64,000 bases of DNA from Saccharopolyspora_D taberi. GTDB taxonomy: Bacteria; Actinomycetota; Actinomycetes; Mycobacteriales; Pseudonocardiaceae. Location of the stretch: contig NZ_BAAAUX010000014.1 of the NCBI RefSeq assembly GCF_039534165.1, forward strand, positions 186,001 to 250,000, in the 5' to 3' direction. The position numbers and the translations under genes are program-made. This document shows, in pieces, positions 15,703-24,251 of the stretch. Each line of letters opens with the position of its first letter. Position 1 is the first letter of the stretch. The notes below the pieces were generated by a model. The model saw only the letters and a list, made by a program, of their open reading frames with translations. It did no database searches and was not told where the DNA came from.

Positions 15703-16537
15703 CCCCACCCCAGCTGTGATCGACACCGGCCTGCACGGGCGCACCGCGATCGTCACCGGCGCCAACAGCCCGCTGGGCATCGGCGCGGCGATCGCGACCG
15801 CCCTGGCCCGCCAAGGAGTCCGCGTGCTGCTGGCCGCCCTCCCGGAACCCGGCCCCCGCCACGACGACACCGGCGCCGCCCGCACCTACGCCGAAGCCAA
15901 GGCCGCCGACGGCAGCGCGGTGCGCGACGCCCTGCGCGCCGACGGAGCCGACGTCGAGTTCCTGGCCGTCGACCTGGCCGACCCCGGCGCGGCACCGGAG
16001 CTGTTCGACCGGGCCGAAGAGCTGTTCAGCCCGGTCGAAATCCTGGTCAACAACGCCGCGCACTGCGTGCCCGACACCTTCGACCCGGCCGCGGGCGGCC
16101 TCGACGTCGCCGGGCTCGACGCCCACCACGCGGTCAACACCCGCGCCCCCGCGCTGCTGATGGCCGAGTTCCACCGCCGCCACCTGCACCGCGGCGCCGA
16201 CTGGGGACGGGTGATCAACATCAGCACCGACGCCGCACCCGGAGCCGCCGCCCAGATCTCCTACTGGGCCACCAAGCACGCGCTGGAAAGCCTCAGCCGC
16301 TCAGCGGCCCTCGAACTCGGTCCCGCGGGCATCACCGTCAACACCATCGCCCCCGGCCCGGTCCAGACCGGCTGGATCGACCAGGACATGGACGCCGAGT
16401 TCGCCCGGTTCAGCCCGCTCGGCCGCATCGGCCACCCCGACGACATCGCCGACATCGCGGTGTTCCTGGCCTCCCACCAGGGCCGCTGGCTCACCGGCCA
16501 GAACCTGCTCGCAGGCGGCGGCAAACGGATGTGGTGA
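15695..16537 (+). CDS. Short-chain dehydrogenase/reductase in the abcF-vat operon
   Basis: A 280-residue SDR. TGANSPLGIG (about residues 20-29) binds the cofactor, NNAAHC follows near 112, NISTDA holds the catalytic serine, and YWATKHALES holds the Tyr-Lys pair near 190-194. It ends LTGQNLLAGGGKRMW. It overlaps the Vat gene by 8 bp, implying translational coupling. A redox enzyme in this setting might modify the same antibiotic or a natural product, but the substrate cannot be read from the sequence. Confidence 0.85.
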   Translation: MTDPTPAVIDTGLHGRTAIVTGANSPLGIGAAIATALARQGVRVLLAALPEPGPRHDDTGAARTYAEAKAADGSAVRDALRADGADVEFLAVDLADPGAAPELFDRAEELFSPVEILVNNAAHCVPDTFDPAAGGLDVAGLDAHHAVNTRAPALLMAEFHRRHLHRGADWGRVINISTDAAPGAAAQISYWATKHALESLSRSAALELGPAGITVNTIAPGPVQTGWIDQDMDAEFARFSPLGRIGHPDDIADIAVFLASHQGRWLTGQNLLAGGGKRMW

Positions 16538-16572
16538 CCACTTCGGACAGAGGTGTGACCATCCTCAACCGG

Positions 16573-16971
16573 TCAGGCCACCCAGGTCGCCTCGTCGCAG
16601 TGTTCGTAGCGTCCGTCGTGCGACTTCAAGCAGATGTGAAACCTGTACTTCTGGCCATCCTGGAGGTCGTACTTCGCATCGACCGCCGGGCTGAGTTTCT
16701 GACACGTGCCGAAGCCGGTCGTGCTGAGCAGTCGTTGATTCCTCACTACTGATCCCCCTTGGTTTACCGCCCTCCCACCGCCATGACCAACTGGGAGGGC
16801 ATCCGATGACGCCTTCCAGTTCAGCTTGTTCACGGAACTCGCACTAGCGACCATGGCTGCATTGGCGGTGACGAAAGTCGGGTCATCTGCTTGGAACGAC
16901 AGTCGTTCGTATGGTCTTCGGCGCATTCGGTTGAAAGACGGCGTCACCGCTTGACCTGGGCGCCACTCCAT
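16573..16971 (-). CDS. Hypothetical small cysteine-containing protein, possibly degraded
   Basis: An open frame of up to 132 codons in a conspicuously lower-GC patch. Only the last 55 residues show the high third-position GC of real coding sequence (FGTCQKLSPAV, then KYRFHICLKSHDG and YEHCDEATWVA). Their three spaced cysteines suggest a small secreted disulfide protein. No signal peptide is visible, and the first 75 residues look like non-coding sequence, so the true start may be lost. I do not recognise the family. It is isolated between the abcF-vat operon and the DUF6204 gene. Confidence 0.35.
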   Translation of the reverse strand: MEWRPGQAVTPSFNRMRRRPYERLSFQADDPTFVTANAAMVASASSVNKLNWKASSDALPVGHGGGRAVNQGGSVVRNQRLLSTTGFGTCQKLSPAVDAKYDLQDGQKYRFHICLKSHDGRYEHCDEATWVA

Positions 16972-17041
16972 CCCAGCTCAGGCACGCAGCCCGGCTCGCC
17001 GACCCGCACAGGTCCTCTTCCGGCGAATTCGCTTCCCATTC

Positions 17042-17061
17042 CAGATACAGTTGTGTATCTG
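17042..17061. promoter_or_regulatory. Perfect CAGATACA-N4-TGTATCTG operator
   Basis: An exact 8-bp inverted repeat (17042-17049 and 17054-17061) with a 4-nt centre lies 14 bp before ATG 17076 and abuts its GGAGG ribosome site. The size and symmetry fit a TetR- or GntR-type repressor. No regulator gene adjoins it, so it is either bound by a distant protein or autoregulated through the DUF6204 gene. Confidence 0.55.
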
Positions 17062-17075
17062 AAATGGAGGAAGCC

Positions 17076-17411
17076 ATGACCGACCACACCCACCGCGTGA
17101 TCGTGCGCGGCAGGTTCGACGCGCTCGACGACACCGCCCGCACCGCGCTGCTCGACGCCGCCGACGCCCACGACAGCACCGACGTGTTCAACGCCCGCTT
17201 CAGCGCCGACGGCAACCTCACCTACGACCGGCGCCTGACCGGGTTCACCCTGCGCTGCGAGATCACCCTGCCCCGCGACGCGGGCACCGGGGACCTGCGC
17301 GCCCGCGCCGAGGCGCTGCTGGCCGCCGCGCTCGCCCCCTTCGGCTGCGGGCACCGCGACCTCGACATCAGGGCGACCGACATGGACGAGATCAAGATCC
17401 GCCGCCGCTGA
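17076..17411 (+). CDS. DUF6204-like small protein
   Basis: A 111-residue soluble protein that reads as an actinobacterial DUF6204 member: HTHRVIVRGRFDALDDTAR, then GNLTYDRRLTGFTLRCEITL. No catalytic motif is visible and the function is unknown. An alternative ATG lies four codons earlier at 17064, but ATG 17076 has the properly spaced GGAGG. The palindrome immediately upstream indicates tight control. It is convergent with ogt, whose stop is 4 bp away. Confidence 0.65.
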   Translation: MTDHTHRVIVRGRFDALDDTARTALLDAADAHDSTDVFNARFSADGNLTYDRRLTGFTLRCEITLPRDAGTGDLRARAEALLAAALAPFGCGHRDLDIRATDMDEIKIRRR

Positions 17412-17415
17412 CCGC

Positions 17416-17922
17416 CTACCAGGCCAGCGGCAGCCCGTCGTCACCGTGGGCCGACCTGCGCTCGAAGTCCAGCAGCTGCCGCTTGCGCTCCAGCCCGCCG
17501 CCGTAGCCGGTGAGCGCGCCACCGGAACCGACCACGCGGTGGCACGGCACCACGATGCCGATCGGGTTCCTGCCGTTGGCCAGCCCCACCGCCCGCGACG
17601 CCGTCGGCCTGCCGATCCGCTCGGCCAGCTCGCCGTAGGACACCGTCTGCCCGTAGGGGATCTCGCACAGCGCCGCCCACACCGTCCGCTGGAACGGCGT
17701 GCCCGCGAAGTGCAGCGGCAGGTCGAAGTCGCGCAGCCGCCCGGAGAAGTACTCCTCCAGCTGCCGCGCGCACGCCTCGAACGGCGCGTCGTCGGGCTCG
17801 CCGAAGGTCTCCTGCGGCGGCCGGTGCCGCTGCTGGTCCATGTAGATCCCCGACAGCACCCCGTCGGTGGCCACCAGCGTCAGCGGCCCGACCGGACTTT
17901 CCACGACGGTATGCGCACGCAT
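17416..17922 (-). CDS. ogt: Methylated-DNA--protein-cysteine methyltransferase
   Basis: A 168-residue suicide DNA-repair protein. The active site IVVPCHRVVGSGGALTGYGGG lies at about residues 124-144, with the helix-turn-helix TPFQRTVWAALCEIPYGQTVSYGELA and the Asn hinge GLANGRNP upstream. The PCHR cysteine accepts the alkyl group from O6-alkylguanine. ATG 17922 was preferred to earlier in-frame codons because MRAHTVVESPVG is the family N-terminus. Only 14 bp separate it from the upstream alkA/ada gene, forming an alkylation-repair operon. Confidence 0.93.
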   Translation of the reverse strand: MRAHTVVESPVGPLTLVATDGVLSGIYMDQQRHRPPQETFGEPDDAPFEACARQLEEYFSGRLRDFDLPLHFAGTPFQRTVWAALCEIPYGQTVSYGELAERIGRPTASRAVGLANGRNPIGIVVPCHRVVGSGGALTGYGGGLERKRQLLDFERRSAHGDDGLPLAW

Positions 17923-17936
17923 CCCGGTTTTTCCTT

Positions 17937-19403
17937 TCACGCAGCAGGAAGTGTGTTGATGGCGTGGTCCCCGGTGGCCCACAGGTACTGCACCGCGTAG
18001 GCCCGCCACGGCCGCCACGCCGCGGCGCGCGCCGTCAGCGCCGCCGGGGTCCGCGGCAGCCCCAGCTCCCGCGCGGCCAGCCGCACCCCCAGATCGCTGA
18101 CCACGAACGCGTCCGGATCACCCAGCGCCCGCATCGCGATCGACTCCACGCTCCACGGCCCGATACCCGGCAGCGCCGCCAACCGCGCCCGCGCCTGCCG
18201 CCAGTCCCCGGAGACCTCCAGGTCGATCTCCCCGGCGGCCAGCGCCTCCACCAGCGCCAGCAGCGCCCGCCGCCGCGCCCGCGGGAAGGCCAGCCGCTCC
18301 GGATCCAGCGCCGCCAGCGCCGAAGGCGACGGGAACAGGTGGGTCAGCCCGCCCTCGTCGTCGTCCACCGGCTCCCCGTGCGCGGTGACCAGCCGCGCGG
18401 CCAGCGTCCGCGCCGCCGCCGTCGACACCTGCTGGCCCAGCACCGTGCGCACCGCGAACTCGGCCGAGTCGACCGTGCGCGGCACCCGGCGCCCGGGGTT
18501 CTTGTCCACCAGCTCGGTCAGCAGCGGGTCCTCCCGCAGCAGGTCGTCGACCGCCACCGGATCGGCGTCGAGGTCCAGCAACCGGCGGCACCGGTTGATC
18601 GCGATCGGCAGATCCCGCAGATCGGTCAGCGACAACCGGCACGCCACGTGATCGGGCATCGGCCGCAGCGCCACGACCCCGTGCCCGTGCGGCAGCCGCA
18701 ACGTCCGCCGGTACGCGCCGCCGCGCCACTCCTCGACCCCGGGCACCGCCGTGGCGACCAGATGCCCGAACACGTTGTCCGGGCACAGCGGAGCGCGGAA
18801 CGGCAACCGCAGCGACAGCGCACCCGAGGTCGCCGGACACGTGCCTGCCCGCCGCCGCAGCTCCGTCGGCGCCAGCCCGAACACCTCGCGCACCGTGTCG
18901 TTGAACGCGCGGATGCTGCGAAAGCCCGCCGCCAGCGCCACCTCCGCCATCGGCAACGCCGTCGTCTCCACCAGCAGCCGCGCGGTCTGCGCGCGCTGCG
19001 CCCGTGCCAGCGCCAGCGGACCCGCCCCGACCTCGGCCAGCAGCTGGCGCTCGATCTGCCGCTCGCTGTAGCCCAGCCGCGCCGCCAGACCCGGCACCCC
19101 GTCGCGGTCGACGACCCCGTCGGCGATCAGCCGCATCGCCCGCGCCACCAGATCCGCCCGGTGGTTCCACTCCGGCGAACCGGGACTGGCGTCGGGACGG
19201 CACCGCTTGCACGCCCGGAACCCGGCCAGCTGCGCCGCCGCCGCGCTCGGGTAGAACCGCATGTTCTCGGCCTTCGGCGGCACCACCGGGCAGCTCGGCC
19301 TGCAGTAGATCCCGGTGGTGACCACCGCGGTGAAGAACCACCCGTCGAACCGGGAGTCCCGGGAGCGCACCGCCCGCACGCACCGTTGAACGTCTTCATG
19401 CAC
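17937..19403 (-). CDS. alkA: AlkA-Ada fusion: 3-methyladenine glycosylase with Ada regulatory domain
   Basis: A 488-residue fusion. Residues 1-75 are the Ada methyl-phosphotriester domain (FTAVVTTGIYCRPSCP, then FRACKRCRPDA: the four zinc cysteines). Residues 80-190 form an AraC-type helix-turn-helix (LGYSERQIERQLLAEVG, then FRSIRAFNDTVREVF). Residues 200-488 are AlkA, with the helix-hairpin-helix LPGIGPWSVESIAMRALG and catalytic aspartate in FVVSDLGVR. It excises alkylated bases and probably activates its own operon when Ada is methylated. GTG 19403 matches the usual length. It is operonic with ogt. Confidence 0.9.
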   Translation of the reverse strand: MHEDVQRCVRAVRSRDSRFDGWFFTAVVTTGIYCRPSCPVVPPKAENMRFYPSAAAAQLAGFRACKRCRPDASPGSPEWNHRADLVARAMRLIADGVVDRDGVPGLAARLGYSERQIERQLLAEVGAGPLALARAQRAQTARLLVETTALPMAEVALAAGFRSIRAFNDTVREVFGLAPTELRRRAGTCPATSGALSLRLPFRAPLCPDNVFGHLVATAVPGVEEWRGGAYRRTLRLPHGHGVVALRPMPDHVACRLSLTDLRDLPIAINRCRRLLDLDADPVAVDDLLREDPLLTELVDKNPGRRVPRTVDSAEFAVRTVLGQQVSTAAARTLAARLVTAHGEPVDDDEGGLTHLFPSPSALAALDPERLAFPRARRRALLALVEALAAGEIDLEVSGDWRQARARLAALPGIGPWSVESIAMRALGDPDAFVVSDLGVRLAARELGLPRTPAALTARAAAWRPWRAYAVQYLWATGDHAINTLPAA

Positions 19404-19477
19404 CCCCGCAGCATCCACCGCGGGCGCGGACCGGTCTAGCAGAAATCCGACATCCACCGGAATACCGGTGATCTTGG

Positions 19478-19984
19478 TCAGACGAGCCGCTGCTCCAGCA
19501 CCTGGCCCGGCCACCCCCTGTGCTCGAAGGTCTCGGTCGGCGTGAACCCCGCCCGCACGTAGTAGTCGACCAGCTTCCGGTCGCCACCGCCCCAGCAGTC
19601 CACCCGCAGCAGCGCGACCCCCAGCCTGCGCGCCTGCGCGCGGGCCTGCTCCAGCAGCGCCGCACCGATGCCCCGGCCCGCCAGCCGGCGCGAGGTCAGC
19701 AGCAGGCGCACGTAGAGCTCGGGCTCACCGGCCGCGGGAACGTGCTCCGGTGGACGTTCGCCCAGCACGGTCGCCCCGGCCACGGCGCCGTCGACCTCGG
19801 CGATCCACAGATCACCGGCGTCGAGCAAACCCCGCACCCCGTCGACCCGCGCCGGGTCCTGCGACCAGGGCAGCGCGCCCCACTGGTCCTGGCTGCCCCG
19901 GTCGGCCAGCCACGCGACCGCCTCGTCGAACATCGCCAGCAGCGCGGGCACCTCGTCACGGCCACCCAGGCGAACGGAAGTCAT
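19478..19984 (-). CDS. GNAT-family acetyltransferase
   Basis: A 168-residue GNAT. LWIAEVDGAVAGATVLGE leads to ELYVRLLLTSRRLAGRGIGAALLEQARAQA (the acetyl-CoA binding loop RGIGAA near residue 116) and LRVDCWGGGDRKLVDYYVRAGF, all typical. The start is ATG 19984. It lies upstream of alkA/ada on the same strand across a 74-bp gap, so co-transcription is possible but not evident. The substrate is unknown. Confidence 0.85.
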   Translation of the reverse strand: MTSVRLGGRDEVPALLAMFDEAVAWLADRGSQDQWGALPWSQDPARVDGVRGLLDAGDLWIAEVDGAVAGATVLGERPPEHVPAAGEPELYVRLLLTSRRLAGRGIGAALLEQARAQARRLGVALLRVDCWGGGDRKLVDYYVRAGFTPTETFEHRGWPGQVLEQRLV

Positions 19985-20179
19985 GATCACCAGCCTGCCC
20001 GAGGACCCGGCCCGGCGTCGGCGCGGGCGGGAACTCGCCACCACCGAGTGACCCGGGCCTCGATGCTGAATCGGTCCGGCAGCGGGTCCACTGTGATCCT
20101 CTGCGGCCTCGCGCGGCAGCCCCGCCACGGCCGATAGCATCGCCTCGGCAACCACCCGGCGAGCAGGAAGTAAATTCAG

Positions 20180-21166
<987 letters not shown>

Positions 21167-21174
21167 CGCACCGC

Positions 21175-21213
21175 CCGCGGGGCCGCACCTCGCGCCGAGG
21201 TGCGGCCCCGCGG
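21175..21213. terminator. Strong hairpin terminator after mdh
   Basis: An 18-bp perfect stem (21175-21192 with 21196-21213) closes on a 3-nt CGC loop. It starts 8 bp after the mdh stop and is followed by TGCTTTCCT. It lies between mdh and the convergent sphingomyelinase-like gene and can serve both. Confidence 0.85.
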
Positions 21214-21240
21214 TGCTTTCCTAGGCGGATGGGGCGTTTC

Positions 21241-22188
21241 CTATGCGGGGTGCGCGAAAACCGGGTAGTGGTCGGAGAAGTCGGTGAACGTGTAGGTCTG
21301 CCCCCACGACTCCACCGTCCACTCCGGCGAGTGCACCGCGCGGGTCTCGTTGACCCACTGCTGCCGACCGTGCCCGGCCAGCGGCAGCACGTGGTCGAGC
21401 AGCTGGCCCGGCCAGCCCGGAGCCTGGTGGGCCGCCACCGAGTTGGTCGCCGCGTCGTAGGAGAACGGGTGCCCGGTGGCCTCCGGCCGCTCGGCCCCCA
21501 GCGTCTGCAACGCCGAGTCGAACTCCCCGGCGGAGGCGTCGACGTTGAGGTCCCCGGCCACGACCACCGGCTCCGCGGCGGGAATCGCCCGGTCCCGCAC
21601 GAACGCCGCGATCTCGGCCAGCTGCGAGGCCCGCACCTGCGGGGCGCGGTCGCCGCAGGCGCTGTCGTCGGCCTGCAGGTGGGTGCCGATCACGTGCAGC
21701 GGACCGTCCGGCGAGTCGACGCGGGCGTAGGCGAAGCCCTTGTTCGACGACGCGTCGGCGCCGCATCCCGGCGGGAAGACGTACTGCACCCGCTCGGCCA
21801 CCGGCCAGCGGCTGAGCACCGCCACCCCGCCGTCCTCGGGCCGGGTGTCCGAATAGGAGCCGAGCGTGGCGTCCCAGCCGTCCCGCGAGCGGCCCAGCAC
21901 CGGCGTCTGGTGCGGGTACTGGTCGCCGAGGTTGGACAGCAGGCGCTGCGAGGCGTCGTTGTCGAAGGCTTCCTGCACGACCACGACGTCCTGACCGGCC
22001 AGCACGCCCTCGGAGTCGATCAGGTCGGCCCGCTGCTGCTGGCCCCAGTTCGGGTACAGCGAGCGCGGCAGCATGAACACGTTGTAGGAGGCGATCCGGG
22101 GCCCGTCGGCGGGATCGGCGACGGCCTGCGGCGCGGCCAGCCCGCCCACCAGCACCACCAGAGAAATGAATGAAATTCGTCTTCTCAC
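21241..22188 (-). CDS. Secreted sphingomyelin phosphodiesterase (neutral sphingomyelinase type)
   Basis: A 315-residue DNase I-fold phosphodiesterase with a Sec signal peptide (RRRISFISLVVLVGGLAAPQAVA). Catalytic blocks appear in order: ASYNVFMLPRSLYPNW, VVVVQEAFDN (metal glutamate), VIGTHLQADDSACG, VVVAGDLNVDA and the terminal DFSDHYPVFA (general-base histidine). These features match bacterial sphingomyelinases such as Bacillus Smase, which split sphingomyelin into ceramide and phosphocholine. GTG 22188 is the start. It stands alone, which suggests phosphate scavenging or interaction with eukaryotic membranes. Confidence 0.85.
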   Translation of the reverse strand: MRRRISFISLVVLVGGLAAPQAVADPADGPRIASYNVFMLPRSLYPNWGQQQRADLIDSEGVLAGQDVVVVQEAFDNDASQRLLSNLGDQYPHQTPVLGRSRDGWDATLGSYSDTRPEDGGVAVLSRWPVAERVQYVFPPGCGADASSNKGFAYARVDSPDGPLHVIGTHLQADDSACGDRAPQVRASQLAEIAAFVRDRAIPAAEPVVVAGDLNVDASAGEFDSALQTLGAERPEATGHPFSYDAATNSVAAHQAPGWPGQLLDHVLPLAGHGRQQWVNETRAVHSPEWTVESWGQTYTFTDFSDHYPVFAHPA

Positions 22189-22311
22189 GTCGGGTCATCC
22201 TGCCCGGCCGGTGGTGCGGCGAGCCAGCGCCCGGCGTGTTCCCGCCGCGTCTTTCCACAGTGGACACCTGCCTGCGGCGCTGACCGGGCCGGTCGCTGGC
22301 ACCATCGGCGG

Positions 22312-22435
22312 ATGGGCACCGAGCGGTGGGCGGACTTCGGCGTCCGGGCGCTCCCTGGTGCTGCTCGGTGTGATCACGGGATTCCTCGGCGCCATGCTCA
22401 ACGCCTGGGTGCTGCTGGTGGAAATCCTGCGCTGA
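22312..22435 (+). pseudogene. Frameshifted 40-residue single-span membrane protein
   Basis: From ATG 22312 the frame reads MGTERWADFGVRAL; one base later in phase, another frame gives LVLLGVITGFLGAMLNAWV and ends VLLVEILR at 22435. Removing one C from the CCC at 22353-22355 fuses them into a single plausible 40-residue membrane peptide with high third-position GC throughout. This is either a recent one-base insertion or a sequencing error. The family is not known to me. Confidence 0.4.
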
Positions 22436-22766
22436 ATTCCGCGAAACACGTTGTCCCGCCACGCCGGTGCGATTAGTGTTGCGGCCGTGACTGCCGGGTC
22501 GGCCATGTGCCACGAGCGAGTGAGGTTCCCGGCCTTGGCGTGAGCGCCGGGCGGGCCCGCGGGCCTCCTTCCCCTTGTTTCGCGCGCCGCTTCCGCGCGC
22601 CCTTCTTTCTTTTCCCCAGCGGTGTTCGCCGCTGATTTCCGCATGTCCCGGCCCCGGAACCGAATTCCCCGGCCGGTTCACCACCATGCCTTTTTCACCG
22701 ACCGCCATCGGCGGTGAATTCGTGCTGCCCGCGAAAAGCGGGTCGACCCCTGAAACCTGGAGAAGA
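22436..22766 (+). other. Non-coding leader upstream of the Ddn-hemerythrin gene
   Basis: About 330 bp without a convincing gene. It holds a CCCGGC/GCCGGG hairpin near 22530-22555 followed by GC-rich then pyrimidine-rich sequence, and small AATTC-rich patches near 22660 and 22720. A structured 5' leader is possible, but I recognise no known riboswitch. Confidence 0.3.
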
Positions 22767-23594
22767 ATGCCGCACGATTTCAACCACCAGATCATCGAGG
22801 AGTTCCGCGCCAACAACGGCCGCGTCGGAGGCTGGTTCGAGGGAGCCCGCCTGCTCCTGCTGACCACCACCGGAGCCCGCACCGGCCGCGCGCACACCAC
22901 GCCCGTCGGCTACCTTCCCGACGGCGACCGGGTCCTGGTCATCGCCTCGGCCGGAGGCGCGCCCAAGCACCCCGCCTGGTTCCACAACCTGCTCGCCCAC
23001 CCCCGGGCCACCGTCGAGGACGGCGTGTTCACCTACGAAGCCCGCGCCACCGTCCTGGACGGCGACGAACGCAACCGGATGTTCGCCCGCGCGGTCGAAG
23101 CCGACCCCGGATGGGCCGAGTACCAGGCCAAAACCACCCGCACCATCCCCGTGATCGCCCTGGAGCGGATCTCCGCCGGGCCGCCGGACGCCTCCTCGCC
23201 CAGCGCGGCGCTCAAACTCGTCCACGACGCGTTCCGGCGCGAACTGTCCATCATCCGCACCGAAATCGCCGGATCCGGCCCCCGCCTGGGCGCCCAGCTG
23301 CGCGTGAACTGCCTGACCATGTGCCAGGGACTGCACTTCCACCACCACGCCGAGGACACCGCGGTCTTCCCCGCCCTGGCCGAGAGGTATCCGGAACTGG
23401 CCCCGACCATGGACCGCCTGCACGCCGAGCACGGCACGATCGCGGCCCTGCTGGACGACCTGCGGAACGTCCTGGCAGGCGACAACGCCGATCCGCGGCA
23501 GCTGCGGGCCGAGGTCGACCGGCTCACCGGAGAACTGGAACGCCACCTCGACTACGAGGAGGAACAGCTGATGCCGCTGCTCGACACCCTCTGA
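22767..23594 (+). CDS. Ddn-type deazaflavin-dependent reductase fused to a hemerythrin domain
   Basis: A 275-residue two-domain protein. Residues 1-130 are a Ddn/nitroreductase (split beta-barrel) domain, the F420H2-binding family of mycobacteria: GRVGGWFEGARLLLLTTTGARTGR, then HPAWFHNLLAHPRATVE. Residues 145-275 form a hemerythrin HHE four-helix bundle with iron ligands in LHFHHHAEDTAVFP, HAEHGTIAALL and HLDYEEEQLMPLL. The fusion joins a cofactor-F420 reductase to a di-iron oxygen or nitric-oxide sensor site. ATG 22767 follows GGAGAAG. The frame is open further upstream, but similarity starts here. Confidence 0.8.
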   Translation: MPHDFNHQIIEEFRANNGRVGGWFEGARLLLLTTTGARTGRAHTTPVGYLPDGDRVLVIASAGGAPKHPAWFHNLLAHPRATVEDGVFTYEARATVLDGDERNRMFARAVEADPGWAEYQAKTTRTIPVIALERISAGPPDASSPSAALKLVHDAFRRELSIIRTEIAGSGPRLGAQLRVNCLTMCQGLHFHHHAEDTAVFPALAERYPELAPTMDRLHAEHGTIAALLDDLRNVLAGDNADPRQLRAEVDRLTGELERHLDYEEEQLMPLLDTL

Positions 23595-23608
23595 AACCGC
23601 GACGCGTT

Positions 23609-23631
23609 CCCCGCCCGGTCACCGGGCGGGG
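23609..23631. terminator. Bidirectional terminator hairpin
   Basis: CCCCGCCCGG (23609-23618) pairs perfectly with CCGGGCGGGG (23622-23631) around TCA. It lies 14 bp after the Ddn-hemerythrin stop and before the convergent GNAT stop at 23662. Confidence 0.75.
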
Positions 23632-23661
23632 ACGTCGTGCTGGAACCGGTCTGACCACGCC

Positions 23662-24114
23662 TCACACGTCGAGCACGAGGTGCGGGCGCGCCCAGGTGAT
23701 CGCCCCGTACGGGCCGACCTCACCGACCCGGCGCGCGCCGAGCGACAGGTAGAACGGCTCCGACGGCGGGTGCGACACGATGTGCAGCCGCCGCAGCCCC
23801 CGCTCGGCCGCCCGCTCCCGCAGGTCGGCGACGAGCAACCGGCCCAGGCCGCGGCCCTGCTGGTCGTTGTCGACGAACAGGTAGTCGAGCTCGCCTTCGC
23901 CGTCAGTACCTCGTCCCGGGGTCATCAGCAGGTAGAACCCCAGCGGCCGGTCACCGTCGCGGGCCACCCGGACCAGGTGAACGGCCAGGTCGCCCGCGGT
24001 GATCGACGCGTCGGCCACCATCGGCCGGTACTCGCCCCGGTAGGCCGAGCTGGCCCGGACCATCGCGGTCAGCAGCGGCAGGTCGTGCTCGGTGGCGTCG
24101 TCGACGAAAAGCAT
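23662..24114 (-). CDS. GNAT-family acetyltransferase
   Basis: A 150-residue GNAT: DRPLGFYLLMTPG, then GELDYLFVDNDQQGRGLGRLLVADLRERA (acetyl-CoA loop QGRGLG near residue 87) and LRRLHIVSHPPSEPFYLSLGARRVG. The complete domain is the whole protein. ATG 24114 has little Shine-Dalgarno, which may mean a leaderless message. It is divergent from the aminotransferase gene. The substrate is unknown. Confidence 0.88.
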   Translation of the reverse strand: MLFVDDATEHDLPLLTAMVRASSAYRGEYRPMVADASITAGDLAVHLVRVARDGDRPLGFYLLMTPGRGTDGEGELDYLFVDNDQQGRGLGRLLVADLRERAAERGLRRLHIVSHPPSEPFYLSLGARRVGEVGPYGAITWARPHLVLDV

Positions 24115-24205
24115 GAACGAACGTTAACCGGGCGGGCTGACGGGGTACCCGGGCAGGACGACACGCCCGCGAGTCGTGTGTGGGGGGCAACGCCAGCGGG
24201 GCCGC

Positions 24206-24239
24206 AGTGCGTGTACTCGTCAAGATCGGCGCACGCACT
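24206..24239. promoter_or_regulatory. Inverted repeat upstream of the aminotransferase
   Basis: AGTGCGTG (24206-24213) and CACGCACT (24232-24239) are exact 8-bp arms separated by 18 bp, ending 12 bp before ATG 24252. They could be two half-sites of a repressor on one DNA face or a leader stem-loop. No regulator gene is adjacent. Confidence 0.35.
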
Positions 24240-24251
24240 GGGGAGGCCGTC

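Noticed and set aside
22440..22766. Possible riboswitch before the Ddn-hemerythrin gene
   Set aside because: The hairpins do not match any conserved core I know (TPP, cobalamin, FMN, SAM, glycine, c-di-AMP).
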